Shown: positions 26,333 through 35,240 of the stretch, in pieces
Position numbering within the stretch: position 1 is the first letter of the stretch
How the letters are laid out: every line of letters starts with the position of its first letter
NCBI RefSeq assembly: GCF_017873095.1
Contig: NZ_JAGGJU010000006.1
Location: 1-64,000, forward strand
Direction: 5' to 3'
DNA from: Heterorhizobium halophytocola
GTDB taxonomy: Bacteria > Pseudomonadota > Alphaproteobacteria > Rhizobiales > Rhizobiaceae
DNA length: 64,000 nucleotides
Position numbers and translations under genes: made by a program
The notes under the pieces: generated by a model
The model's input: the letters and a program-made list of their open reading frames with translations, nothing else
Databases searched by the model: none
Told to the model about the DNA's origin: nothing

Positions 26333-26821
26333 ATGGACCGACTAGACCGAAAGATCCTGCGCATCCTCCAGGAGGATACCACTCTGGCCGTGGCGGACCT
26401 TGCCAAAAAGGTGGGTCTGTCGACGACGCCCTGCTGGCGCCGAATCCAGAAGATGGAGGAGGAGGGCGTGATCCGCCGGCGCGTGGCCCTGCTCGATCCG
26501 GCCAAGGTCAACACCAAGGTGACGGTCTTCGTCTCGATCCGCACCAACAGCCATTCGATCGAATGGCTGAAGCGCTTCTCCGAAGTCGTCAGCGAGTTTC
26601 CCGAGGTGGTCGAATTCTACCGGATGAGCGGCGATGTCGACTATCTCCTGCGCGTCGTGGTGCCGGATATCGCCGCCTATGACGCCTTCTACAAGCGGAT
26701 GATCGCTAAGATTGAGATCCGCGACGTGTCGTCGGCCTTTGCGATGGAGCAGATCAAGTACACCACGCAATTGCCGCTCGACTATATGACGCTCGACGCC
26801 GGCAAGAGCAACGAGGACTGA
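26333..26821 (+). CDS. Lrp/AsnC family transcriptional regulator
   Basis: A 162-residue amino-acid-responsive regulator. The N-terminal helix-turn-helix is LDRKILRILQEDTTLAVADL through KVGLSTTPCWRRIQKMEEEG, a close match to Lrp. The C-terminal RAM domain is visible in VSIRTNSHSIEWLKRF and YRMSGDVDYLLRVVVPD, with the ligand-binding Gly-Asp-x-Asp. The ATG at 26333 follows GAAAGG. No adjacent co-directional metabolic gene identifies its ligand. Confidence 0.93.
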   Translation: MDRLDRKILRILQEDTTLAVADLAKKVGLSTTPCWRRIQKMEEEGVIRRRVALLDPAKVNTKVTVFVSIRTNSHSIEWLKRFSEVVSEFPEVVEFYRMSGDVDYLLRVVVPDIAAYDAFYKRMIAKIEIRDVSSAFAMEQIKYTTQLPLDYMTLDAGKSNED

Positions 26822-26896
26822 GGCGGTCCCGCCGCCCCGTCCGTCGTCGATGCGCGCGGTGCGCCTGTCCTGCGGCGGGCGTAAAGAAGGTGGCTA

Positions 26897-27769
26897 TTAC
26901 TTCTGTTCCAGCCGGGCCAGCAGGGAAGACGTGTCCCAGCGATTGCCGCCGAGCTTCTGGACTTCGCCATAGAACTGGTCGACGAGGGCGGTCACCGGAA
27001 CGGTCGCGCCATTGCGCCGGGCTTCGGACAGAACAATGCCGAGATCCTTGCGCATCCAGTCGACGGCAAAGCCGAAATCATATTTGCCGTCGTTCATCGT
27101 CTTGTGCCGGTTTTCCATCTGCCAGGAGCCGGCGGCGCCCTTGGAGATGACGTCGACGACCTTTTCGATGTCGAGGCCGGCCTTCTTGCCGAAGTGAATA
27201 CCTTCGGCCAGGCCCTGGACGATGCCGGCGATGCAGATCTGGTTGATCATCTTGGTGAGCTGGCCGGAACCGGCCGGGCCCATCAGGCCGACCATGCGGG
27301 CATAGGCGTCGATCACCGGCTTTGCCGTGTCGAAGGTGGCCGCGTCGCCGCCGCACATGACGGTAAGGGCTCCGTTTTCGGCGCCCGCCTGGCCACCCGA
27401 GACGGGCGCGTCGATGAAGCCTGCCTGTTTGGCGACGCAGGCATCGGCCAGTTCGCGGGCGACTTCGGCCGAAGCGGTCGTATTGTCGATCAGGATCGCG
27501 CCGGGCTTCAGGGCGGCGATGCAGCCGTTCTCGCCAATGGTGACCGAACGCAGGTCGTCGTCATTGCCCACACAGGTGAAGACGAAGTCGGCATCGCGCG
27601 CCGCCTCTGCCGGCGTCTCGGCCAGATTGCCGCCATGCTCCCGGACCCAGCTTTCGGCCTTGGCCTTCGTCCGGTTGTAGACCGTGACCGCGTGGCCGCC
27701 CTTTGCCTTCAGATGGCCAGCCATGGGATAGCCCATGACGCCCAGACCGATAAATGCCACCTTTGCCAT
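26897..27769 (-). CDS. NAD(P)-dependent beta-hydroxyacid dehydrogenase (3-hydroxyisobutyrate / tartronate semialdehyde type)
   Basis: A 290-residue cytoplasmic oxidoreductase. The N-terminal nucleotide motif FIGLGVMGYPMAGHL, the substrate-binding DAPVSGGQAGAENG, and the catalytic-Lys segment GQLTKMINQICIAGIVQ are all present, which places it with 3-hydroxyisobutyrate dehydrogenase and 2-hydroxy-3-oxopropionate reductase (GarR). These two activities cannot be separated by eye. The ATG at 27769 follows GGAGGAAATCGC. Neighbours do not define a pathway. Confidence 0.9.
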   Translation of the reverse strand: MAKVAFIGLGVMGYPMAGHLKAKGGHAVTVYNRTKAKAESWVREHGGNLAETPAEAARDADFVFTCVGNDDDLRSVTIGENGCIAALKPGAILIDNTTASAEVARELADACVAKQAGFIDAPVSGGQAGAENGALTVMCGGDAATFDTAKPVIDAYARMVGLMGPAGSGQLTKMINQICIAGIVQGLAEGIHFGKKAGLDIEKVVDVISKGAAGSWQMENRHKTMNDGKYDFGFAVDWMRKDLGIVLSEARRNGATVPVTALVDQFYGEVQKLGGNRWDTSSLLARLEQK

Positions 27770-27860
27770 GCGATTTCCTCCGCTTGATGTCGTTGTCGGA
27801 CAAAGACTTAAAGCAGAAGGCGGCGAAGCGAAAGCACAACAAGGCGCTTGTCGGTTCGCC

Positions 27861-28673
27861 TCAGTGAGGCTTCAGCCGCGCGACCACCAGATGGCCGGGG
27901 CTCGGCTGGCCGTCCTGCATGCGCACATTGATCTCGGTGATCTCGACGAGTTCGAAACCGGTGGCGTCCAGCCGTTCGCGGATATAGCGCTCGGTGTGCA
28001 GGAAGCGCTGGTGCGGGCCGACGCGGTAGTTTTGGCCGTCGGTCTCGGAAAGGGTCTCCGACGAAAACACGAAGAGGCCGCCGCGGACCATGTTTTCGGC
28101 AGCCCCGAAGAACAGCGGCTCCAGCGCGCCGAGATAGGGCAGCACGTCGGTCGCGGTCACGAGATCGAAAGGTTCGTCGTCATTGTCCTCGAGGAAATCC
28201 TCGACTTCCGCCACATAGAGCGTTTCGTAGAGGTCCTTCTCATGGGCGATTTCGACCATGTTTTCCGACAGATCGATGCCGGTGATGTCGTCGGCCATGT
28301 CGCGCAGGGCGCCGCCGGTGAGGCCCGTGCCGCAGCCGAGATCGAGCATCCGCTTGAACGGCCCGAGCTCCAAAGCCTGCAGGCGCTGGCGCACCAGCAT
28401 GGGCACCGCGTAGCCGAGCTGCTCGACCAAAATGTCCTCGAAGGCTTCGGCATGCTGGTCGAACAGGGTCTCGACATAGGCGTCCGGCGCGCGGGGCGGG
28501 GTCTCGCCGCGCCCGAGTGCTGCCATCCGCACGGCCGCACCGCCATGGTCTTCCGGATCGATGTCGAGGCATTCCTGATAGGCCGCGACGGCAGCGTCGA
28601 TATCGCCGGCCTTTTCGAGCGAAAGGGCCCGGTTATAGGCTTCCGCCAGCTTCTCTTCGTCGATCTTGGCCAT
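27861..28673 (-). CDS. TPR-containing SAM-dependent methyltransferase
   Basis: A 270-residue protein. An N-terminal TPR-like helix pair (LAEAYNRALSLEKAGDIDA and AYQECLDIDPEDHGGA) precedes a class I methyltransferase with motif I LDLGCGTGLTGG, DITGIDLSENMV and FDLVTATDVLPYLG. The layout is known in alphaproteobacteria, where the target is unclear. ATG at 28673 is used because CGGAG lies eight bases upstream; a longer frame continues but lacks a site. It is divergent from the DUF2270 gene. Confidence 0.87.
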   Translation of the reverse strand: MAKIDEEKLAEAYNRALSLEKAGDIDAAVAAYQECLDIDPEDHGGAAVRMAALGRGETPPRAPDAYVETLFDQHAEAFEDILVEQLGYAVPMLVRQRLQALELGPFKRMLDLGCGTGLTGGALRDMADDITGIDLSENMVEIAHEKDLYETLYVAEVEDFLEDNDDEPFDLVTATDVLPYLGALEPLFFGAAENMVRGGLFVFSSETLSETDGQNYRVGPHQRFLHTERYIRERLDATGFELVEITEINVRMQDGQPSPGHLVVARLKPH

Positions 28674-28824
28674 GACATCACTCCGGCGTGGAAAATATCG
28701 TTGCGCTCTACCGGTTCGATGGCAGTTTTGCAATCGGGCAGATCGGACCGGGTGAGGGAACCGGGAGCGGGGGGGATCGTTGACAATTGAAAGCTGAAGC
28801 CGGACATGACATCGGGAGGCGGCA

Positions 28825-29547
28825 ATGGAGATGCGTGACGCTCTGGGAGAGGTCGGTGGAGAAGCCCTGCCCACGCCGCCGCGGCTGCCGCAGACCTCCG
28901 GCGAGAAGGCGACCGTCATCATTCACTACTATCGCGGCGAGCTTGCCCGGATGACCAGCTGGCGCGACCGCATCGACCGGACGTCCAACTGGGCCATCAC
29001 GGTTGTGGCCGGCCTGCTGTCGGTATCCTTGTCGACACCCTCGTCACACCATGGCGTCGTGCTGTTCGCCATGCTGCTGATCTCGCTGTTCCTGCTGATC
29101 GAGGCACGCCGCTACCGGTTCTTCGATGTCTATCGGGCCAGGGTACGCCAGCTGGAGCGCTATTATTTCGCCCAGGCGCTTTCTCCAAAGGCCGAACTCA
29201 ATGCCGACTGGGCCGAGCAGATCGCCGAAAGCCTGCGCTCGCCGCGCTTCCTGATGCCGCGCCGCGAGGCCGTTTCCAGGCGCATCCGCCGCAACTATGT
29301 CTGGATGTACATGATCCTGCTGGCCGCCTGGCTGCTGAAGATCTCGACCCCGAAGCTTTTGCCGGACCAGCCGCGCACCGATACCGTCTGGTCGTTCGGC
29401 GAATTCGTCCACAACGCCGCGCTCGGCCCCGTGCCGGGCTGGGCGGTGCTTGCGATCGTCGCGGTGATCTATGCGGCCATCATCTACGTCGCCGTCCACC
29501 GCGAGCCGGATGACGGCGAGTTCGCCTATGGCGAGGTGCATGTGTGA
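28825..29547 (+). CDS. DUF2270 integral membrane protein
   Basis: A 240-residue inner-membrane protein of the DUF2270 family. The conserved soluble segment FIIHYYRGELARMTSWRDRI-like (VIIHYYRGELARMTSWRDR) starts near residue 31. Four membrane helices follow (WAITVVAGLLSVSLS, VLFAMLLISLFLLIEA, VWMYMILLAAWLLKIS and WAVLAIVAVIYAAIIYVAV), with RRYRFFDVYRARVRQLERYY between the first two and last two. The ATG follows GGGAGGCGGCA. Function unknown. Confidence 0.88.
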   Translation: MEMRDALGEVGGEALPTPPRLPQTSGEKATVIIHYYRGELARMTSWRDRIDRTSNWAITVVAGLLSVSLSTPSSHHGVVLFAMLLISLFLLIEARRYRFFDVYRARVRQLERYYFAQALSPKAELNADWAEQIAESLRSPRFLMPRREAVSRRIRRNYVWMYMILLAAWLLKISTPKLLPDQPRTDTVWSFGEFVHNAALGPVPGWAVLAIVAVIYAAIIYVAVHREPDDGEFAYGEVHV

Positions 29548-29559
29548 CCGGCATGAGGC

Positions 29560-29826
29560 TCAGTGCAGGATGAATTCGCCCTGCAGCGCGCGCCATTCAT
29601 TCGGGGCGATCAGCTTGCGATGGACGTAGCGCACGGAATGCAGCGGGCCATCGAGCGTCTCCTCCCAGAATTTGAGGAAGCTCTTCATCTGCGGAAAGTC
29701 CGGCGCCAGATCATAGTCCTGCCAGACATAGGTCTGCAGCAGCATGCGATGATCGGGCAGGCGGTAGAGTATCTGGGCCGTGGTCAGTCCGTAGCCCTCA
29801 AGCATCAGTTCCATTTCGCTCGGCAT
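29560..29826 (-). CDS. usg: usg family protein
   Basis: A small cytoplasmic protein of 88 residues, the alphaproteobacterial usg protein named for its position near trp genes in some species. The conserved part runs from LMLEGYGLTTAQILYRLPDH through TYVWQDYDLAPDFPQMKSFL to FWEETLDGPLHSVRYVH. ATG at 29826 is used because GAGG lies six bases upstream; a frame open to 29892 has no site. Function is not known. It lies about 100 bp downstream of the amino-acid permease genes on the same strand and may share their transcript. Confidence 0.85.
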   Translation of the reverse strand: MPSEMELMLEGYGLTTAQILYRLPDHRMLLQTYVWQDYDLAPDFPQMKSFLKFWEETLDGPLHSVRYVHRKLIAPNEWRALQGEFILH

Positions 29827-29929
29827 GATGTACCTCGTCGAAGCTGTTCCCGTGTTCGCGCCCCGATTTTTTTCCGGGTCTGCACCGATCATGAGAACAA
29901 AAAATGCTTGAGCAAGGCTTGCCGAAAAT

Positions 29930-30760
29930 CTAGCGCTTCAGGTGACGTGTCAGCCGGCCCTCGAAGGAGAGCCAGACATGGCGCAGCGCCTCGACGATGA
30001 CAAGATAGAAGATCGCGGCCCAGAGGTAGGTCTGGTAGTCGAAGGTACGTGAGAAGGCATAGCGCGTTTCCCCCATCAGATCGAAGACCGTGACGACGGA
30101 GACGACGGCGGATCCCTTGATCATCAGGATGATCTCGTTGCCATAGGGGCGCAAGGCGACGATCAGCGCCTGCGGCAGGATGATCTTGCGGAAGGCGACG
30201 ACCTTGCCGATGCCGAGAGACGCGGCGCCCTCGTGCTGTCCGCGTGGAACGCTGTCGATGGCGCCGCGCAGGATTTCGGCCTGATAGGCGGCCGTGTTCA
30301 GCGCCATGGTGAAGATGCCGCAATAGATCGCCTCGCGGAAGAACCACCAGAGGCCGACGCTCTGCAGTTCCGGCCGGAAACTGCCCAGACCGTAATAGAC
30401 GAGATAGAGCTGGGCCAGCAGCGGCGTGCCGCGAAACAGATAGACATAGCCGAAGGCAAGGCTGCTGATCAGCCGGTTTTTCGACAGCCGGGCAAAGGCG
30501 ATCGGCAGGGAGATGACGGCGCCGATGGCGATCGACACGGCCACGATCCAGATCGTCGTCCACAGACCGTGCAGGTAGCGCGGACCGTATTTGACGAAAT
30601 AGTCGCCATCCCAGCCGCTGACGACCATCCAGATCAGCGAGATCGCCAGCAGCAGCCAGATGGCAAGGATGCCGTAGCCTGCCAGCTGCCCACGCCGCAT
30701 GCCGGCGCTTTCGATGATGGGCGCCGGGCGGGGCGGGATCAGGGTTTCGGCAATGCTCAT
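29930..30760 (-). CDS. Polar amino-acid ABC transporter permease (HisM type)
   Basis: A 276-residue inner-membrane permease, third gene of the operon. The HisM/GlnP pattern is clear: FRGTPLLAQLYLVYYGLG, AYQAEILRGAIDSVPRGQHE (start of the EAA loop), AASLGIGKVVAFRKIILPQA, and five membrane segments. An extra N-terminal segment of about 25 residues precedes the first helix. The ATG overlaps the stop of the preceding permease by four bases (ATGA), indicating translational coupling and a 1:1 permease pair. No ATPase gene follows. Confidence 0.93.
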   Translation of the reverse strand: MSIAETLIPPRPAPIIESAGMRRGQLAGYGILAIWLLLAISLIWMVVSGWDGDYFVKYGPRYLHGLWTTIWIVAVSIAIGAVISLPIAFARLSKNRLISSLAFGYVYLFRGTPLLAQLYLVYYGLGSFRPELQSVGLWWFFREAIYCGIFTMALNTAAYQAEILRGAIDSVPRGQHEGAASLGIGKVVAFRKIILPQALIVALRPYGNEIILMIKGSAVVSVVTVFDLMGETRYAFSRTFDYQTYLWAAIFYLVIVEALRHVWLSFEGRLTRHLKR

Positions 30761-31560
30761 CGGGAGACCTCCGAACGGCGCGCCCAGCGATCGATGAAGC
30801 CGATGCCGACCGACGAGATGATGGCAAGCACCAGATAGATGAGACAGGCAATCGAGTAGAACAGGAAGGCCTGTTTGGTGACCCGGACGGCAACCCCCGT
30901 CTGGCGCAGCACGTCGGCAAGCCCGATGATCGACACGTAGGAGGTATCCTTCAGCAGGATCATCCAGAGATTGGTGATGCCGGGAAGGGCGATGCGCACG
31001 AGTTGCGGCAGGACGACGAGCGACATGATCTGCCCGCGATGCAGGCCGAGCGCATGGCCACCTTCGAACTGGCCTCTGGGAATAGCCTGGAAGGCCGCGA
31101 AGATCACCTCGGCACAATAGGACGAGGAGACGACGCCGAGCGCGATCATGCCGGACACGAAGGCGTTAATCTCGACGCGGGTGTCGACGCCCATGGCGGC
31201 GAGGGCCGCCTGGATCAGGATCTGGGCGCCGTAATAGACGATGAACAGGGTCAGCAGTTCCGGCAGGCCACGGAAGATGGTGGTGTAGATGCCGGCGGCA
31301 AGCCGCAGGCTCTTTTCCTGTGACCGCATGCCGAGCGCCAGCAAGAAGCCGAGCAGCAGGCCGACCGGCATGGTGGCCAGCGCCAGGGTGATGGTGACGA
31401 CGATGCCGGTGGCGATATCGTCGCCCCAGCCCTTGTCACCGCAGGACAGGATGGCTTCGGAGCCGAACCAGTTGAAGATGCCGAGATGCCCGCAAAGCGG
31501 GTCGATCCAGCCGACTATGTTTTGCCACAGTGACGCGCCCGAGGCCGGTACGTCGTCCAT
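30757..31560 (-). CDS. Polar amino-acid ABC transporter permease (HisQ type)
   Basis: A 267-residue inner-membrane permease paired with the HisM-like gene. The conserved IFRGLPELLTLFIVYYGAQ and the EAA loop (EVIFAAFQAIPRGQFEGGHA, then LGLHRGQ) are present. Between the first hydrophobic part and the core lies an insertion with two cysteines (GSEAILSCGDKGWGDD) that is typical of opine/lysine/arginine/ornithine permeases in rhizobia. The start is ATG at 31560. It lies about 80 bp from the binding-protein gene, with a terminator-like hairpin between. Confidence 0.92.
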   Translation of the reverse strand: MDDVPASGASLWQNIVGWIDPLCGHLGIFNWFGSEAILSCGDKGWGDDIATGIVVTITLALATMPVGLLLGFLLALGMRSQEKSLRLAAGIYTTIFRGLPELLTLFIVYYGAQILIQAALAAMGVDTRVEINAFVSGMIALGVVSSSYCAEVIFAAFQAIPRGQFEGGHALGLHRGQIMSLVVLPQLVRIALPGITNLWMILLKDTSYVSIIGLADVLRQTGVAVRVTKQAFLFYSIACLIYLVLAIISSVGIGFIDRWARRSEVSR

Positions 31561-31606
31561 TCATGATCCCCTTGCGGTCTTGCCGCTTATTTTTTTGGGT
31601 AGAAAA

Positions 31607-31631
31607 GGCCGGCGACACCAAGCCGCCGGCC
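31607..31631 (-). terminator. Intercistronic hairpin between binding protein and permeases
   Basis: GGCCGGCG and CGCCGGCC form a perfect 8-bp stem, followed on the minus strand by TTTTC. It lies after the binding-protein stop and before HisQ. It is probably an attenuating terminator that lets more binding protein than permease be made. Confidence 0.7.
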
Positions 31632-31641
31632 GGATGGCAGA

Positions 31642-32421
31642 TCAGTCGCCGTAGACGTTGAAGTCGAAATACTTGTCCTGGATCTTCTTGTAGGTGCCGT
31701 TTTCGCGGATCGCGGCAATGGCCTTGTTGAGCTTTTCCTTCAGCGGATCGCCCTTGCGCACGGCAATGCCGGCACCCTTGCCGTTGATCTCTTCATCGAT
31801 CGGCAGCGCCGTCAGGATCTTGCAGCAGGCGCCGTCTTCCGACTTCACCCATTCCGTCAGCACGACGATATCGTCGACGACGGCGTCGATGCGGCCGTTT
31901 GACAGGTCGAGCTTGTATTCGTCAGCCGAAGGATAAAGCTTCAGCTCGCTGTCCTTCATGTGGGCTTCGACATAGTTGGCGTGGGTGGTCGAGGACTGGG
32001 CGCCGATCGTCTTGGAGGCGAGACCGGCAACGTCCTTGATGTCGCTGTCCTTCGGTACGGCAACCGCCGGCGGCGTGTTGTAGTATTTGTCGGTGAAGTC
32101 GACTTCCTTCTCGCGCTCGGCCGTGATCGACATCGACGAGAGGATCATGTCGAACTTCTTGGCCTGCAGGGCCGGGATGATGCCGTCCCAGTCATTCGAG
32201 ACGATGGTGCATTCGGCCTTCATCTCCTCGCAGAGGGCGCGGCCGATATCCATGTCGAAGCCGAGGAAATTGCCGCTGGCGTCCACATATTCAAAGGGCG
32301 GATAGGTCGAGTCGGTGCCGATGACGTAATTTTCGCCGTCGGCGAAGGCCTGGCCGGCTGCAAGCGACAGAGCTGCGAGCGACACGGCGGCGAGCACACG
32401 GCTTTTGATGGAGTTGCGCAT
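31642..32421 (-). CDS. Polar amino-acid ABC transporter substrate-binding protein
   Basis: A 259-residue periplasmic protein, first gene of the operon. The signal peptide ends at QAFADGENYV. The family 3 solute-binding pattern is clear: IGTDSTYPPFEYVDASGNFLG at the start of the mature domain, GFDMDIGRALCEEMKAEC with a likely disulphide partner at CCK further on, and the signature MILSSMSITAEREKEVDFTD. Closest in layout to lysine/arginine/ornithine/histidine or octopine binders; the ligand is not certain. The ATG at 32421 follows AGAGAGGTTCCTT. Confidence 0.92.
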   Translation of the reverse strand: MRNSIKSRVLAAVSLAALSLAAGQAFADGENYVIGTDSTYPPFEYVDASGNFLGFDMDIGRALCEEMKAECTIVSNDWDGIIPALQAKKFDMILSSMSITAEREKEVDFTDKYYNTPPAVAVPKDSDIKDVAGLASKTIGAQSSTTHANYVEAHMKDSELKLYPSADEYKLDLSNGRIDAVVDDIVVLTEWVKSEDGACCKILTALPIDEEINGKGAGIAVRKGDPLKEKLNKAIAAIRENGTYKKIQDKYFDFNVYGD

Positions 32422-32923
32422 AAGGAACCTCTCTGGTGGTGTCCGCATGGTTATCCGTCCATGCTGGACATTATTGGCGACCGTCGGGTTTTGCCCGACT
32501 TGGCTCGATATTCCTATGCATTCGCCGCGAAAATCAACAGCAAAGACCGTCGACATGGTTATTTTATCGATGGTTGCCGGCGCGGGCACTGCTGCCTGCC
32601 CGGCGGGGTGGCGCATGTGCCTTTGAAACCATTCCTCTCAATGCGAGTTAATCAAGTCGCAAATGCAGACGATCACGGACAAGCCGAGACCCTCGGACCC
32701 CGGGCGGAACGGCAGATGCGGGGAGACACCGGGGCCTGCGGGACGGCCGGACGGAACGAGGGGCATCAGGATCGTCACAGCTTTCATGAACCATCCGTTC
32801 ACGTCGCATTCAGCCGCGGCTCCCCATGTTTCCGAAATCATACCTGCGAGATCGGCTTGCCGACGGACAGGAGATGGTGCGCCCGGCGCACCAAAAACAA
32901 AAGCTCCAAGGAGAGGAGATCCC
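32422..32923. other. Divergent intergenic region
   Basis: These 500 bp separate the minus-strand amino-acid operon from the plus-strand OmpA gene and must carry both promoters. No gene is supported. A GTCGGG-TTTTG-CCCGAC hairpin at 32483-32499 lies in the likely leader of the binding-protein gene and could be regulatory. Frames that stay open from 32663 into the OmpA gene are upstream extensions without a start signal. Confidence 0.5.
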
Positions 32924-35002
32924 ATGTCAACGAAATGGAAAACGAGCCGCGCCGCGCTTCTGGCTTTCACGGCCCTGTCGCTGCAGGCAGGAACGCCGTT
33001 TGCAATGCCGGTCAGTGCCGTTGCCGCGCCGGCCGCCGCCAATGGCGGCCTCAATGCGCTCGCCGCAGCACCCGGTGCCGCTGAGGGCCGGATCATCCTC
33101 GCCCAGGCCGAACCCTGTGCCGACGGCCAGGACGCGGCCGACTGCCAGCCGGGCGGCAAGAAGAAGCGTGAAGGCGGCGAGCGCCGCAAGCACAAGGACG
33201 CCGAGCCGCAGGCCGATCAGGGCGCAGCCCAGCCCGAGCAGGCAGCGCCGCAGGCTGCCGAACCGGCACCCGCGCCCGAGGAACCCAAGGCCGAAAAGCC
33301 GAAGCGCGAAGCCGCTCCCAAGCGCGAAGCTGCGCCCGAGCCGGAAGCCGCGCCGGAGCCCAAGGCTGTAGAGCCCGAGGTAAGCCCCAAGGCTGCCGCA
33401 CCGGAAGACAGTGACGGTGCGCGCAAGCAGGAAGGCAAGCGCAAGAAGAAGTCCGAGACCCGCGAGGCCGCGCCGCAGGCCGAAGAGCCCAAGGCCGAAA
33501 CGCAGGACGCCGCGCCGAAGGCTGCCGAGGAACCCGTTGCCACGCCGGAGCAAAAGCCTGAAGAACTGAAGGCCGCACCGGAGGCCAAGTCGGCCGAGGA
33601 GCCGAAGGCGGAAGAACCAAAGGCAGAGGCGCCGAAGGCGGAAGAGCCCAAGGCCGAGGCGCCGCGCAAGAAGCGGATGCCGGCCGAAGGGCAGAAGCAG
33701 ACCGAGGAGCAGAAGCAGCCTGAGGCGCAACAGCGCACGCTGGCACCTGCCGCTTCGCCTGACGATGCGTCCAAGACCGATGCCGCGGCTTCCGAAGCTT
33801 CGCCGACCGGCAACACCCCGGAAGACCAGGCCCGCAAGGAAGAGATCGCCAAGGATCCGTCGGCCACCAACGACACCGTTGTGCTGCCGGTCGAGGACGG
33901 AGCGCCCGTGCTCGACAGCGACAAGCGTTCGTTCCGCCGTGATGGCGGTGACCGCCGCAAGGGCGATGCCCGCGAGGAAAAGCGTCGCAAGCAGCGCGAA
34001 GAGGTGGAACGTCGTCCGCCGCCGAAGTCCGATGCAGAGGCGCAGGTGAAGGCTGATTCCAAGCGTCCGATCGCCAAGGTCGACGAAGAGAAGGGCAAGC
34101 GTCTGTCGGAGCGTCCGCGCTACCGCGACCGCTATGACGATGGCGACAGCCGCCAGGTCGACAATCGCCTGATCATCGAGTTCGGCGACAATATCGTCGT
34201 GCGTCATGACGACAACCGCCGCTTCGAGCGCTATGGCCGGGCACCGGAATACGATCAGCTGCCGAATGGCCGCGTTCGCGAGACGGTGACCAAGGAGAAT
34301 GGCGACCAGATCGTCTCGATCCGCAACCGCTACGGCGATCTCGTCCAGCGTTCGCGCATCGACCGCCGCGGCCGTGAATATGTGCTGTTCTTCTCGCCGG
34401 AGCTTTACTACGCCGACGACGACCGTCGTCCGGTCTATCGCGACCCGGCCGAAGACCTGCCGCCGATGGTGCTGCAGATCCCGGTGCGTGACTACATCAT
34501 CGACACGACCACAGATCCGGACCGCGACTACTACAAGTTCCTGGAGCAGCCGCCGGTCGAGCGTGTCGAACGCGTCTATTCCGTCGATGAGGTCCGTAAC
34601 TCGGCCCGTATTCGCGACAAGATGCGCCGCATCGACCTCGACACGATCACCTTCGACACCGGCAGTGCCGAAATCTCGATGAACAAGGCAGGCACGCTGA
34701 AGGAAGTTGCCGACGCCATCAACAAGGCGCTCGACAAGGATCCGGCAGAGACCTTCCTGATCGAGGGCCATACCGATGCCGTCGGTTCGGACGAATCGAA
34801 CCTCGTGCTCTCCGACAAGCGGGCCGAGGCAGTTGCCGACGTCCTGACCGACGTCTATTCGATCCCGCCGGAAAACATGGTGACGCAGGGGTACGGCGAG
34901 CAGTTCCTGAAGGTCAACACCGATGGACCGGCCCAGGAAAACCGCCGCGTGACCATCCGCCGCGTAACGCCGCTGGTTCGCCCGGTCGCCTCGAAGAACT
35001 GA
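32924..35002 (+). CDS. OmpA-family outer membrane protein with long Pro/Ala/Glu/Lys-rich region
   Basis: A 692-residue envelope protein. A signal peptide covers about residues 1-36. Residues from about 70 to 330 are low complexity, built from EEPKAE/APKAE-type units and blocks of Arg and Lys, and are probably an extended periplasmic spacer. A middle region holds RYRDRYDDGDSRQVDNRLII and related beta-rich segments with YGDLVQRSRIDRRGRE. The C-terminal OmpA domain (about 570-692) carries ITFDTGSAEIS, FLIEGHTDAVGSDESNLVLS and TQGYGEQF, and would bind peptidoglycan. The ATG follows GAGAGGAGATCCC. It is monocistronic. Confidence 0.87.
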   Translation: MSTKWKTSRAALLAFTALSLQAGTPFAMPVSAVAAPAAANGGLNALAAAPGAAEGRIILAQAEPCADGQDAADCQPGGKKKREGGERRKHKDAEPQADQGAAQPEQAAPQAAEPAPAPEEPKAEKPKREAAPKREAAPEPEAAPEPKAVEPEVSPKAAAPEDSDGARKQEGKRKKKSETREAAPQAEEPKAETQDAAPKAAEEPVATPEQKPEELKAAPEAKSAEEPKAEEPKAEAPKAEEPKAEAPRKKRMPAEGQKQTEEQKQPEAQQRTLAPAASPDDASKTDAAASEASPTGNTPEDQARKEEIAKDPSATNDTVVLPVEDGAPVLDSDKRSFRRDGGDRRKGDAREEKRRKQREEVERRPPPKSDAEAQVKADSKRPIAKVDEEKGKRLSERPRYRDRYDDGDSRQVDNRLIIEFGDNIVVRHDDNRRFERYGRAPEYDQLPNGRVRETVTKENGDQIVSIRNRYGDLVQRSRIDRRGREYVLFFSPELYYADDDRRPVYRDPAEDLPPMVLQIPVRDYIIDTTTDPDRDYYKFLEQPPVERVERVYSVDEVRNSARIRDKMRRIDLDTITFDTGSAEISMNKAGTLKEVADAINKALDKDPAETFLIEGHTDAVGSDESNLVLSDKRAEAVADVLTDVYSIPPENMVTQGYGEQFLKVNTDGPAQENRRVTIRRVTPLVRPVASKN

Positions 35003-35031
35003 GACGACAGGCCATCGTGAGAACAGAAAAA

Positions 35032-35056
35032 GGCCGCCGGTGCTGCACCGGCGGCC
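35032..35056 (-). terminator. Terminator for the convergent mobA-mobB transcript
   Basis: A perfect 25-base palindromic hairpin (GGCCGCCGGTG, CTG-type centre, CACCGGCGGCC). It is preceded on the plus strand by AAAAA, so on the minus strand the hairpin is followed by TTTTT. It therefore serves transcripts arriving from the right, from mobB. Confidence 0.75.
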
Positions 35057-35189
35057 TCAGACTGCTGACAAACCCTATTCAGCTTTAGCCTTCCCATCAG
35101 ATTCACGGAACGTCTCTGAATCGAAACCAGAACGGATCGGAATCAAACAAGCTGCGCGGAGACCTCAAAGAGGTTTGTCAGCAAGCTGA

Positions 35190-35218
35190 GGCCGCCGGTG
35201 CTGCACCGGCGGCCTTTT
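35190..35218 (+). terminator. Terminator for the OmpA-family gene
   Basis: The same 25-base hairpin as at 35032-35056, here followed on the plus strand by TTTTCG. The flanking bases are a reversed copy of those at the first hairpin (GGTTTGTCAGCA here, TGCTGACAAACC there), so the two form an inverted pair of a roughly 45-bp element. Confidence 0.8.
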
Positions 35219-35240
35219 CGTTGCCTGAAGCAGGCGCTTT

